Part shown: positions 26,184 through 38,644 of the stretch, piece by piece | Position numbering within the stretch: the stretch's first letter is position 1 | How the letters are laid out: the number at the start of each line of letters is the position of its first letter | The notes under the pieces: model-generated | Told to the model about the DNA's origin: nothing | The model's database searches: none | Seen by the model: only the letters and a program-made list of their open reading frames with translations | Made by a program: the position numbers and the translations under genes | Origin: Euonymus europaeus | Taxonomy: Eukaryota; Streptophyta; Magnoliopsida; Celastrales; Celastraceae | Length of the DNA stretch: 64,000 nucleotides | NCBI GenBank assembly: GCA_963580455.1 | Contig: OY756960.1 | Span: 28,641,238-28,705,237 of the forward strand | Reading direction: 5' to 3'

Positions 26184-26750
26184 TATATATTTACACTCTT
26201 TCCATTTTGGTATCGCGGAAATTAACGTCTTTCACCAATCTTAACTACATATTCAGTCACTAATCTGCCTACTTCCAACTTCATTCAAAACCCTTGCAGG
26301 CAGGCACTTACTCAGGCCCCTGTTTTGCACCTACCCATCACAAATGCCCATCCTTTTGCAGTCACAATCATCAATGATTAAACCATTTCGTAATTCACCT
26401 ACTTATCCATTTGGGTAAACAAAACGTTTTTACGATTGGAAGATCGAAATTTATAGAATAACCGCATCCAGGACGCGGCAAGAAACATAGAAGGTTATGT
26501 GAGATTCGATTTGTCTCCTCATTGAACCAAAAACACAATGTCAGCAAATACAAGGAAAACCAATTTGGATGTCTCAACTGAACTAATAAAACTTTGAGAA
26601 AACTGTACAGGAAAATTGCATTTGCAGATTATACACAAGCTCAACGTGTTTTTGTTCAGAGGATTATATGAAATACTAACAAGATACAATAAATGAGAAT
26701 CACAAAATGCATTTACAAACTAAGATCGATCTAAAAAAAGAACGGCAAAC

Positions 26751-27719
26751 TCAAACTACTATGCTTTCGCCCTGATTTCGGCTGCCAAAATTTGCAGATT
26801 TGCCCTTGAATATCAAATTCATGGATAGCCCGATGGAGGACGGGTTAAATGTGCGAATAAACTTACCAGACGGAGCCAGATGGGGTTCTTTAATGCTTTT
26901 CCTCCTTCTGGAAGTGCCTCCAACAGATGCTGCACTTTTAGCAGAATCTGATAGTTTAGAATTGAAAATTGATGATCCAAAAGAAGTATCAGGTGCTCCA
27001 AATGATACAGGGCCGTTACGTGATGGTTCAATCCGGTAACCTACTGCTCCATCCTGATGAGGTGGTGGAAACTTCTCACTTTTGCTCTTAGCATTTTCCT
27101 GTGACATGACCCTCCGCCTCTGAAAAGAAAATTAAACACCACCTTAAAGGTCAGAAAATTGTACATTGACTTTGCCAGCCAATAGGTAACAATGCAACTT
27201 ATGTTTGTAACATTCATGCACGGGAAAGCACCTATGGACCTCAGCTACGAACCAAAATCTTCACCTAGAAAGTCATTTGGCCTCAGGATAGCAACCATCT
27301 ATTGACCCTATTTGAGAATAAAGTAGTCCACTATGGCAATTACAAACAATATTGTCGCACGATTTGAAGACCGATGGGTAGGCTGGTAAATATAAATGAT
27401 CTGAAGACTTCAAATTCACCTAGGTCATGCATCCGCAGCAAATATGCAGCAGAGACCAGGTTTAAAGTTATGATTGATGACATCTATCCTCTAGCATAAC
27501 AAGCAAATAAATAATAAGGGCATAATAACTTTAACATACATCTAGGTTAGCCGGAATCTCTGCGTTGGCTTCAGGGGCCGGAATCGCCCGACCAGTCCTG
27601 TCACGAACTCTAACTCGTCTCACACCATCAACTGCATTAGCCTTTCCACCTAGACCCTTTGCCCTACATACAAAACAAGATATTGTTGCCACAACACCCT
27701 TCGCTTTCAAATACATACA

Positions 27720-27779
<60 letters not shown>

Positions 27780-30700
27780 AGAGGGAAGTAAAGATGAATT
27801 CCAGGATAACCTTCTCGCTTCTTCGTCTCTCAACTTTACGTCTATTTCTTTGCTGGGGGGATACTTGGGCAAACTTGATGGCTCACAAGCAAACGGCTCA
27901 GTGGCAAAGAACTGTATACAAAAAGTCCTAAAATGATTACAATCCATAAGTCCAAGATCCATAAACAAATCCAAATTAAGGTTACAGAAGTAACAGAACA
28001 CAATGTTGTTCGGATGTAATTAACCATATGAAAATTTGAAAATAATGTGCAGTTTAGCTGCTTAAAAAGCCACGCATCTTGTTAGCAAGAAAAAAATACA
28101 AGCCACAAGAGTGACACAAAACCAATAATTAGCATGTAAACTTTAGAATCACATGTACTTCAGACTCACATCTTCTCATCTAAAGTTCATATATACATAT
28201 TATGTTGCCCCAAAATAGTTAATTAAGTTTAAACTACTCACTTCGCTATTTAGAGCTGCTGTGGTAGTTCCCCGTGCATCAGGGTCTATCGAAAGGAGAG
28301 TTTCAATTAAAGGTATCGAAGTAGGTGGGAAATCATTGAAGGTTTCTGTTATGCAGCGCTTGTATGACTGCTGTGGTTTAAAAAGTGTTGCATTTGGAAA
28401 TTTGGATTTATTCCAATATTCCTCGGATGGTGAGCCACATAACTTAAATATCTTGTGCAGTTGTTCAACCTACAAATGAAAAAATACAAGAACGTGAGTA
28501 AAATGTCAACCCACCAACTATAGGTTAAATAATGTAAGCAAAACAAATCATCAATAGAAATGGCAAATAGAAAATATTGTACTGCCAAAATATTTAGAAG
28601 CAATGAAATTAATAAAGAAAAATAGCATAATAAAATTATCAAGCCATGATGGATCTATGAATTACGAGCCGGATGATCAGACAACTTACCCAATAATTAA
28701 TTTTTTGATTTCCCTACTATCTTTAGCTTATGATATTATATACTACATAGCCTTAGAAATGCAAACAAAACCAGACTGGGCCAGAAGAAGCTTTGTCTGT
28801 CTATTCACTTAATGTCATGTTGCATATCAAAGTGAGCAAAAACTAAAGCTCAACCAATCACAAATACTGAAATTTTATTCAAAAGGCACATTAATATCTT
28901 CAATATGAAATTGAAGAGATTCCAAATTGATTCATCAAGATCCTAGCACTTATACATCTCAATAAAGAAACTTACAGATCTGAATAAAAACTGGAAGAAC
29001 TAGAAGCTAGTTTCTTTGGATAGAAACAATTGCTAAAACCAGAAAATGAGCAGCATAATAAATTTCAAGGAAACTAAAAGTGAAGCGAAAAATAGAATAA
29101 GAAAGACCTCTGTTCTTCCAGGCATTATTGGCTTCCCAGCAATTAACTCAGCCAGAATGCAGCCAGCACTCCAAAGGTCAACGCCAACACCATAATAAGT
29201 AGCTCCAAGAAGAAGTTCAGGGGGCCGGTACCAAAGAGTAACAACTCGGCTGGTCATTGGTTGCCTTCGGTCAGGATCAAAAAATGTAGCCAGGCCAAAA
29301 TCAGCAATCTTCAGAATACCTTCATTGTCAATAAGTAGGTTGGAACCCTTGATATCACGGTGCAAGACACCTCTGTTGTGGCAATGCTCAATCCCAGATA
29401 GTAACTGTTTCATATAGCATTTGACCTGCAACAGGAATAAACTGACTAACTGAGAAACTCATCACCCTCTGAAATGTCACACACAACTTCAAGCATTTCA
29501 AAAGTCAACGGCACATACATCAGACAATTTTGTTTATAGTTGTAGCAAAGCATAAAGAGGTTTAAGAAGAAAATATCACAATTATTACATCATGGATCAT
29601 GATAATTAGAAAAAAAATGACATCGTGATAGATTTTTTTTATGATAATAAGGAGGTAGTAGACAGCTACATCAAGAGAACATGCAGAACAAAAATGGAAA
29701 ATGAGGACAATTCTGAAAACCATCATATGTTTTTTCTATTACTAACAAAACCTTCACTTATATGTACAATCAACATTAAACCAATCCGTGCTCAAAATCA
29801 ATGTTTCCAATGATTTGATATTGTTGCAAAGGGAGCCATAGAGGGGCCAGAATTTGGCAGAGAAAAAATGTGTCATTTTAATGTGGACAATATGTCAGTG
29901 TCTACTAGACCATGCATTATTTCGAAATCAAGAAAACATCAGTATCATATTTCAAACAAGTAATCGTACCAAGCACCCAGCACCCTTAGATACCACTTAC
30001 AAGCATTTCCAAACCCTGGTATCAGTTCAACTGCTGAAGAGATGGCGAATAAGGCATGTAAGCTAGCATTGGCTTATGTTCACTATAGATGAATGCCAAA
30101 CATTTGAAAAACCCCAACTCAAGTGCACATTTTCTCATCCACATTCCAGAGTACCTAATTATAGAAATTATTATTTATCAAAGAGACCACAAAAGAAAAG
30201 GTTTCACATTCTTGACTTTCAGTGCTGGAAAAGGGAGAAAAGAAAAATAAATCTACATCCAGTTCCTAACTTTTTTGTATTGATGTGAAAAATGAAATTT
30301 CGTTGAATTTACTTTTTCAAAATTAACATCAAATAAGTATCAGGTATCATAAAGCCAAAAAAAATTAGATAGGATTGCAGACCAATTAGTATGGGACCCA
30401 ATGACTATGAAAGGTCATATAGCAACTACTAAAGCTTCCAAAAACCAAAAAATAAATCAAAACAAGCAAAAAATAAGCCAAAAGGCCGAAAATGTTGGCT
30501 AAGGAGGGCAAATGAAAAATGTGAGAAAACATCTAAAAGCACAATACAACCTCCTAAAGTGAATACAGATCCAACCCACTCTCAATAAAAGAAAAAATCC
30601 CGTGTGCAAGCTCCCGGGTGGGGTTGGGAACATGCATCCACATAATGGGACTGTTTTAGGAATTCAACCTCTAGGTTGCAACCGCAACTCTCCCCCTCCA

Positions 30701-31516
30701 GGCTCCAACCCACTCTCAATATAAAACCAAAAATACGCTCCATAAATAAAGAAATTCTACAGTCAAAAAGCAAACGCAATTTGTATAAACAAAACGTAAA
30801 ATTATAATTTAGTTATACCTCGGGCTCAGTGAACTTGATCCTCTGAAGTGCAGCGAGGCCAGTAAGATCATGCTCCATGTACTCAAAAACCAAGTAAAGA
30901 CTACACGACATTCTTGATGTAACCAGACCCTCGAGCTTAATTACATTGGGATGATTAAGCCTGCTCAGAACCAGAATCTCTCTGGCCATGAATTTCACGC
31001 TCTCTGGCTCCAAGTTGTCAAATCTTACCTTCTTCAATGCAACTATTTTCCCTGTTATCAAATCTCTAGCTTTGTATACGTTGCTATATGTCCCTTGGCC
31101 AATCTAAAAGAATATGACATTATCCAAAGTCAGAAGTAACCAAAAAAAAAAACTCAAGTAGATCGTGATTTAGGACTCTTTTCCATGACCTTATCGAGCT
31201 TCTCAAAGGTATTGGCTCGCCGGGGGGTCCAATCACTAATCGCATCGCCAGCGACGGCGAGGAGCCAAGATGGCCAGCCTTGCTGGGTTCCCAGACAGTA
31301 TTCCGGCCTAGGCTTACGAAACTCCGGTGCTGAAATACTGGCAGAAGACTCAGTGCTCGGCCTAGTCCTTTGCCTCTGCCTCCCGGTCGCCTCCTTCCTA
31401 ACCCTAACGGCGTCGGCGCGGCCATCTGCAACTGTGATGGATGACTCACCGAGACTCCTGCTCCGGGGAGGTCTCAGACGATCTTCATCCGACGGCTTTC
31501 CGAAGATGCAGCCCAT
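26751..31516 (-). CDS. CDK-related Ser/Thr protein kinase (At1g54610-like), acylated N-terminus
   Basis: Seven exons: 31516-31190, 31103-30819, 29425-29108, 28469-28242, 27911-27811, 27663-27540 and 27119-26751, giving 583 aa, all GT-AG. The protein begins MGC, a pattern for myristoylation and palmitoylation, so it may be membrane-tethered. After a basic, disordered stretch of about 108 residues the kinase domain runs from about 110 to 386: glycine loop IGQGTYSNVY, Lys133 in VALKK, catalytic HRDIKGSN (D228), DFG at 246-248, and a CDK-like activation segment (TSRVVTLWYRPPELLLGATY). All catalytic residues are present. The PSTAIRE position reads PESVKFMAREI. The tail of about 200 residues is basic and low-complexity. 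The resemblance is to the plant CRK/CDKC-like group; partner cyclins and substrates cannot be inferred. Confidence 0.93.
27729..27773. repeat. (GA)n microsatellite in a short intron of the kinase gene
   Basis: About 22 GA units within the 147-bp intron between exons 5 and 6 (27664-27810). In the sense direction of the gene this is a CT tract upstream of the acceptor. Confidence 0.95.
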
Positions 31517-32039
31517 TTATTACCCTAACAATCGCCTCGAACACATCTGTGCCGAAAAATCAGTATTGTACGGTGACGGGACAAAACCGCCAATGAAGTC
31601 GTGAACAGTTACTGGTTCTATCAGCTTCACCAAGACGACAAGTCACTTTAAAGGAAACAAAAAAATAAAATCATCAATGGATGGCGATTCATCGACAACG
31701 GCATTAAAATAACCAAGAAGTGGTAGTTGAGACCGGAATCTCTAGAGAGAGAAGCCCGCGAAGGAGGCAAGGTAGCTTGGTATCGCTAAAGGGAACTCAT
31801 TAAGAAATGAAGCATAGACTGGATTACGGAATCACCACTGATGGTGTTCCAGAATGTCAAAATACCTCCTCCCTTGGCGCAGGTGTCATGACAGCACACA
31901 CTTTTGAGCACAATATGAAAAGGTTTGGACACCTTTTTAGTTATGTTGGATAATCTCAATAATTAAAGAGGTTGTAATTAGTTAAAGTGAAGGGCAGTCC
32001 ATTAATGACTAAAGATATGCCAAATAAACTTCGTTTCAT

Positions 32040-32560
32040 TATATTTTTTCCGTCTAATTTTAATTATTTTTTATTTTTTTTAGATGTCTTAAAATACATC
32101 TTCATTTCAATTAATGAAAGTTATTTTTTCTCATTTTACCTTTATTTATATCATTAATTTGAAAAACTCAATAATCATGCACATTATAAATAAGGATATA
32201 AAGGTTAAATTGAAAGAGAATTAAATATATTTTTAAATTGTGTGAAAAAGTGAAGGGGACAATTAAAATGAAACGGAGGGAGTAATTGTTCTTTATTTAT
32301 TTTTGGGATGTCCCAAAATACATGCTCATTTCAATTAATGAAAATTTTATTTTTCCTATCTTTTTCTCATTTTATCCTTAACTTGAAAAATCCAACAACT
32401 AACTCAATAAGTATGCACATTAATTAACTTTTTATGTTGTCAAAGTATTTGTCATTATAGATAAGAGTATAAACATCAAATTAAAAGAGAATTAAATATT
32501 TTCTTAAATTACGTGTAAAAATGAAGAAAATAATTAAAATGAGATGAAGAGAATAATTTT
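32040..32560. mobile_element. Two adjacent Stowaway-like elements, copies 2 and 3
   Basis: Copy 2 (about 32040-32290) ends in AAAATGAAACGGAGGGAGTA and copy 3 (about 32290-32560) follows it directly in the same orientation, more diverged. Both share blocks in order: CATTTCAATTAATGAAA, TCTCATTTTA, TATGCACATTA, AAGAGAATTAAATAT. They match 25908-26183 in the opposite orientation. There is no coding sequence. Confidence 0.6.
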
Positions 32561-33175
32561 TATTATTTCTTTCCGTTGTCAAAAATTGCACAAAAATGTT
32601 ATTAATGTTTGATGTGGACTACTTTGGGCCATTGCCGGTGCCACAGAATTGAATTAGATAAGAGAGGAAGGTGAGAGAGTCAACTAAAGTGGCTGACTGC
32701 AGATTTACTGGCCATTTTAAAAAAAAAAAAAAATACAGTGATTCTACTGGGGATTTTAGGATTTACAAGGTTCATGGCTTCTGCATTAACTTCCCTTGAA
32801 GCATCAATAGATCTACTTTGACCTATCTCTCCGATCCAATTAAACGCTTCCCTGCTTTGCATTTAATGGCGAAACAGAGACAGGGGGAGTAAAGCTTGCC
32901 TGGATATGCCATGCAGATATTTCCCAATTAATAACAGGTTTAGTCGGTCCACACACGTGAACTTCACGCAGTGAGTGGCCGATTATGAGTTTGTGGCATA
33001 TTTGCAATTTATTCCAAATCCGAGCCTCTTACAAAAAACCGTCCAATTGACAAACAGCATTCGCAGGATTTGTCCAGGGCACATGATACAAATCAGACCA
33101 TGATTGAAGGAGGTTGAAGAAGGGCGAGAAAACGATTGTTGAGTTTTATTTTAAGAAAGCAACAACAACAAGAAG

Positions 33176-33873
33176 TGAAATTTGCAAAATGATCTAGTTC
33201 ACAGATATTTTTAGAGAAATGACATGGATAACTATTTTTATGCGTGGAAGTATCAAAATGTTCTTATATGTCTTAATTTATATGAGTTTTTGCCACTTTC
33301 AAATCAGAAAAACATTTAAACTGCAACTTCGAAAAATCATTTACGGCAATAAATTATACTTTTTCAATTATCTTGAGGTCAATATGTCGCTGAATTTTGA
33401 TAATTTTTAGTTCATTTTGTTTATAAGAATAAATGTATAGGTTTTTCTGCATCTTTATCAGAAATTTCCGAGTTCTTATTTTCCCTTGGTTGAGCATCAT
33501 TTTTGCTTATTCGAGCACCATTTTCCTTTGGTTAGCAATATTTTTACTACATATTTCATTAGTCGAGCACATGTTTATTGGCAGAGCACTATGTTTCCAC
33601 TATTTTCCCTTGGTCTAATACATGTTTATTGGTTGAACATATTGCTCAACTAATAAAAGTACAGTGCTAGACAAAGGGAAAATAGTGTTAAACCAAGGAA
33701 ACATAGTGCTCGACCAATAAAGTAGGATCTCGACCAAAAAAAATAGTGCTCAAGCAATAAACATGTGCTCGATCAATGAAAAATAAGAATCCAAAAATTC
33801 CTTATAGAGATGAAAAAAAGCTAGGTCATTTCTCCAAAAAATTTCAAACAGTGTAATTTTTGCAAATTTTCCC
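33176..33873. repeat. Long imperfect palindrome (foldback element) with internal repeats
   Basis: About 700 bp fold back on a centre near 33645. Outer ends pair (AAATTTGCAAAAT with the TGCAAATTTT at 33861), as do AGAGAAATGACATGG with TAGGTCATTTCTCC. The inner arms consist of degenerate units around GTCGAGCAC and TTTATTGG on the left, matched by CCAATAAA and GTGCTCGACC on the right. No open frame of note. It resembles a foldback-type element or a MITE with amplified arms. Confidence 0.7.
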
Positions 33874-34151
33874 AACCACCATCACTTGATATAACTTACT
33901 TTTAAAGTTAAAAGATATTTTATAGGATATGAAAAATAGTTTAATTTATAAATTATTAAATAAAATCTGGGATGTTTAACGAATCTTATAAAGATGATGA
34001 CGCGAGGGAGCTTTCAAAACCCAACAACACGTTGGTTTGAAAGCGTTGAAATCTACTACTTTCCTATCTTCCTGATCAGTCCTTGTAACAAACTCACAAT
34101 TGTTCATTCTTGTCTGCTTTTCCATTCTATTTCTTTTGACAATAATATATA

Positions 34152-34918
34152 GGATCCGTTTGGAAGACAATTTGAATTTTAACATATAATTTAGCTTATA
34201 TGTTGGTAGCGTATATGCTGTTTAAGATGCTGACATATATGCTGTTTGAGATGATGTGGGTGTTTGGTTCGATTTTTCTGATAACATAAATGTTATTCCA
34301 AATGCTGTGCCTAATTACATACAAGGGTATTAGCAGAAATTCAAAAACAATGAGATTAATATATTTATAAAAATAATTATGTATTTTTTATATGAACATT
34401 TTTAATAATATTAATAATTTTTTCTAACATTTAAATATTTTTAATAATATTAAAAATTTATAACATTTATTTTAATAAACATTTTAAAAAAAATAACAAA
34501 CATAAATATAATAAATATTTACATTTTTTCTAACATTTAACACAATTCAAATATACTAACATTTAAAAATAATAATAAAATCTAAATATAATAAAAATTA
34601 ACATTTTCTACTAACAATTAACATTTGGAAGAAAATTTGAATGTAAACAAACATTTCACTTTTTAATGATGAAAATATTTAATAAAGGGGCACTTTGGCC
34701 ATTAAACGAAAATAGTTGGGGTATTTAAGACATTTCATAACTTAAAATGCTAAATGGTTTTTCAAATGCTCCAAAAACAAGCATTTCGCAAATTGTCAAA
34801 AAATGCTAAACTTTATGCTACATGTTAAATTGTTGTTTGATTGTAATTTCATCTATTTGTAACATATATGCTACTTTCTAGCATTTATGCTAGTTCAAAT
34901 GATCAACCAAACGGCACC
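34152..34918. mobile_element. hAT-like MITE
   Basis: Left end GGATCCGTTTGG, right end CCAAACGGCACC, i.e. 12-bp terminal inverted repeats with two mismatches. The interior of about 740 bp is extremely AT-rich, with repeated ATATGCT(G/A) and AACATTTA motifs. GTTTGG-type ends are common in plant hAT-like MITEs. A clear 8-bp target duplication was not found. Confidence 0.5.
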
Positions 34919-36076
34919 ATAGTTTTCGTCACTTTCTTCGCTGATTCACAGTTAAATTATGAAATGCACACAATCTTAGGTAGGCAGTTACATGTTCAGG
35001 ACCCGATTTTGATATGGGCATATCACAAAACGGATGCACACGATTGCTAAGACCCGCGGGCTAGGATAATAAGGCAAATGCACACGGCTTCGACCCACCG
35101 ATCTAGGATATAAGGAAGCAAATATCTACCAGGCTACTCCAAAATTATATCTAAATCAAGATAGATCCTGATATGACAGACTTCTCAGAATATAGAGGAG
35201 GAACCTGAGATGCTTTTACCTCTTTAGGTGGGCGGAAAAATACATAGCATTGAATAGTAAATTTTGCATATGCTATCAAAGACGAATCCGTCAAGTTATG
35301 AAAGTATACTAAAAAGGATGAATTTAATCCTTCCATGTTCCGTTCATGGAAAAAAAACGAGTTTAACTAAAAATAAGGCCCACAATAATTCACTTGAAAT
35401 TTTAATCCTTGGACTGATTCCAAAAGTTTTACAAAGAAATGAACAACAAAATGTCAATGGTGTTCTTATATATTAATAGAATATCTTCTTAAATATGGGT
35501 AATACGGAGATATTGACAATAATGGGAAATGGATATTAAAAGCCTCGTGTCAAAGGAAATCTCATAGTGCGTGTTGAGGATAGACATGATGAATATATAC
35601 CTTATCTCAAATAATATGTGGAGGGGTTATTTCGAAGATTTGAACCTACAACCATGAAAGCACGATAAACACATTAAATAGATTAGAATCACATATGAAA
35701 AATGTATTGTGATCGTCTATGCATCAAAGCCCATATCACATCAAACTAAACAATGATGATAAAGACAAACAGAATTATGAGCTTAAAAATAAGAGAATTT
35801 AAATTATCTAGTTTTATTTAGTACAAACACAACCTCCAATCTGGTTAGGTAACCAAACTAGGATTCCATCAACAAACTCGATTTTTTCATGGGAAATTAA
35901 GCTGAACGCATTTACTTGTATCACAATTTGGCAATCATTATTAACAAAAACTAATATTTTATACTAAAAATGAGAGTGAAAAAAAGTTGAAGTAAAACCA
36001 GAATCAACGAAAACTCAACTGTTGTACATACAAAGAAATCAATTATTCTGATGCCTTCTGAAGGTTCATAGCTTTG

Positions 36077-37073
36077 CTAGGATCGGGAAAAGACTCCCCA
36101 AATTTGACTCCAGCCAAGACCTTCCAACAGCTTCTTAGCCCCCTCAATATCCATCTCAACAAGTTTCTGTAAGTGCACAGTAACACCAGCCGCAATCATT
36201 TGTTTTATACACTTTTTGAAATCGACAAGGGAAGACAATACAAAGATTGAGTATTTCTTATCCAAATTCAGTGTTTGAATAAGGATCCAAAAGCTAAACG
36301 GCAGCCACTATCCCTCTGTCGCTCCTTTTGAAAATCGTTCTATTTCCAGCATACAACACAAGATTCGACAAGGTCGTAGAGGCCGCTTCCTTCTCTTCAA
36401 CAGCTTTACCATCCAACATTTTGACCAATGCTGCAATGCACCCACATTCACTAATTTCTTTCTTGTTTTTGTGCTAAACCCAAGCTCGCAAACAGCTCGA
36501 GCAACTGCAATTCTCACACCCAAAACACCATAATTCAGTACAGCCACCAGTCCAGCAATGAATCCATCTAAAACAATAACTTCTGCAACTGGGTGGTATA
36601 AAGCCAAGTGAGACAACAGCTGCTTCAAGACTCTTCACCAAACGAGCAGTTTCGCAGCAATTCTTCAAACACTCAATTACCCATTCTTTAGCAACTAAGA
36701 GCTTCAAGCTTTCATCTTTAGAAACGAAATTACACAAACACCCAATAGCATTCTCTTGGGCTGTTGTAGTCTCTGAAGTTGCCAAGTCAATAATAACGAA
36801 AACTGTTTTCTCCTCCATGAAATTCTCTCTAATTTCGCTAAATACAGAGAGATTTCTCAAAACCCCAGCAGCAAAAGCTTGTGAACCAAGCGTGCCGGCC
36901 TGACAAATCTCTAATATGGATGAAATTTCGCCTCTAGAACCAATAGCCCTCGCGTTCTCTTTTGAAAAACTCAGAGCTTGAAGCACAATACACGCATTTT
37001 CCTTCCCAAAACCACTCCCTGATTCGAGAATATGAAGCAAATGATTCAGGAGAAGCAATCCCTCTGCAACCAG
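36077..37073 (-). pseudogene. Broken armadillo-repeat protein gene (3' portion)
   Basis: Conceptual translation from 37073 downwards gives armadillo-type repeats resembling the C-terminal half of plant vacuolar-protein-8-like ARM proteins (At1g01830/At2g45720 type; resemblance from memory). Recognisable pieces: ILESGSGFGKENACIVLQAL, GVLGVRIAVARAVCELG, DGKAVEEKEAA, and the terminal GAKKLLEGLGWSQIWGVFSRS. The reading frame changes near 36620 and again near 36465, and a TAG interrupts it near 36300 (before LLDP). The 5' half of the gene is missing, cut exactly where a Copia LTR ends. The multiple lesions make it non-functional as a full-length protein. Confidence 0.85.
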
Positions 37074-38347
37074 TGAAAACCTTCACAAACTTATACAGAG
37101 TTGAACCAGAATGCTTGAAGAAGAAGAACTTTTGGGGAGACGGCGTCTTAGTGTTTTTCTTATTCCATCCAAAAAGAACAGTACAAAGGATGAATATATA
37201 TGTGCAATAAAATAAGCTAAAAGCTAAACCTAAAAGAACAACTCTTCTAGAATACAATGAATTCCCGCTTAAGACTAAACCACACCGTATATACATGATA
37301 ACACCCCATCTTCAAGGTGAACTGTGAACGTTGAACACTTCAACTTGCGGAGAAGAATCTGAAGCTGAGAAACAGTGATTGGTTTGGTGAGGAAGTCACT
37401 AGGTTGAGTAGCGGAAGAAACATGCAGAAGTTTAACAAAACCCAAAAGGACATTTTCACGAACGAAATGACAATCAATTTCGATGTGTTTGGTGCGCTCG
37501 TGAAAAGCAGGATTAGTGGCGATATGAATGGCTGCTTGACTGTCTGAAAATAGAGAAATGGGAGCGGAATGAGGGACAAATAAGTCACATAGTAAAGAAG
37601 AAATCCACACAAGTTCACCACAAGTGTGAGCCATGGCACGGTATTTCGCCTCTGCTGAAGATCGAGAGATGGTGTGTTGTTTCTTTGACTTCCAGAAGAT
37701 CAGACAGCCACCAATAAGATACAAAAACCAATAACGGAGCGGCGAGAATCGGGGCAATAAGCCCAATCAGAGTCACAATATGCACGTAAAGAAGAAGAGG
37801 GTTGTGAAGGGAAAAAGAATCATTGCCCTGGGGTTCCCTTCAAATAGCGCACGACACGAAATGCAGCGTGAAGATGAACATCGGAAGGTTGCCTGAGAAA
37901 TTGACTCAGTGTATTAACCGCATAGCTAAGATCGAGGCGGGTGACTGTCAAGTACATGAGGCAGCCAACCAACTTGCAATAAGAAGAAAGATCAGATAAA
38001 TGAGTCCTAGATGCAGCAGAGAGATGAGCATTCAACTCCATAGGGGAATCAAGAGGCTGTGAGTCAATGTGCTCTGAATCTCGTAAAAGATTCAGTGTGT
38101 ATTTGCGTTGGTTAAGCATAATATCATATGAAGCCCGACTGACTTCTAACCCACGAAAATATTTCAATGAATTCAAATCCTTGAGTTTAAAACAAGAAGC
38201 AAGATAAAGCTTGATATAACTGATCAAAGAATCATTGGTACCAGCAAGAACCATGTCGTCAACATACAAAAGCAGTGCCACAAAGTCATTGGCGTTTGAC
38301 GAGTCAAGTGAGAATGAAACAAAGCAGGAGAAGAGAGAGGGAACCAT
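37074..38347 (-). mobile_element. 5'-truncated Copia retrotransposon with 3' LTR
   Basis: On the minus strand, 38347-37820 encodes the end of the reverse transcriptase (LLLYVDDMVLAG is the catalytic palm motif; SYCKLVGCLMYLTVTRLDLS follows) and 37766-37275 encodes RNase H ([25 protein letters not shown], a DFLTKP end). A short break lies between the two frames. A purine tract (GAAGATGGGG) precedes a probable LTR of 230 bp, 37303-37074, starting TGTTATC and ending TTTTCA. Gag, protease, integrase and the 5' LTR are missing. The LTR end abuts the armadillo pseudogene, so this element probably broke that gene. LTR bounds are inferred from TG...CA only. Confidence 0.8.
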
Positions 38348-38644
38348 GGTTTATTTTGGAGGTCGAGTGTCACAAGAATTGACGCTTAAGGATTTTTTTT
38401 TTGGGTGTGACTAGGGAAACGTGTGCTACAAATAGCCCTACCCCAAGATATTAGGCTGAATTGGGCTTTCCCCTTATTGCATATTTGGGCTTGGAGAAGT
38501 GGCCTTGAGCTTTTAGTAAGCCCATTAGGCTTTTCTTGGTCAACCTTTTGGGCTGAATACATATCTCGCGATACAGAGAGCCAGGGACGCTACATTCACT
38601 CGCCTGGAGTCCAAAGCTGAACTGAACACCACCTGAAAGCAACG

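Larger units (their letters stand above)
24241..26750. other. Intergenic region between the GHKL and kinase genes
   Basis: Starts with the GHKL promoter. It contains a degenerate tandem-repeat patch (25330-25620) and a MITE-like element (25908-26183). The GGCCCAGTGGTTGAGATG at about 24816 looks like retroelement or SINE-type sequence but is too short to assign. No gene seen. Confidence 0.55.
31517..36076. other. Repeat-rich intergenic region
   Basis: No protein gene recognised. Holds the kinase promoter, two MITE-like copies (32040-32560), a long foldback element (33176-33873) and a hAT-like MITE (34152-34918). The stretch 34920-36076 shows nothing I can name. Confidence 0.55.

Noticed and set aside
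27531..28001. 156-codon minus-strand open frame
   Set aside because: It runs across two kinase exons, their intron and the (GA)n repeat; the true exons are 27540-27663 and 27811-27911.
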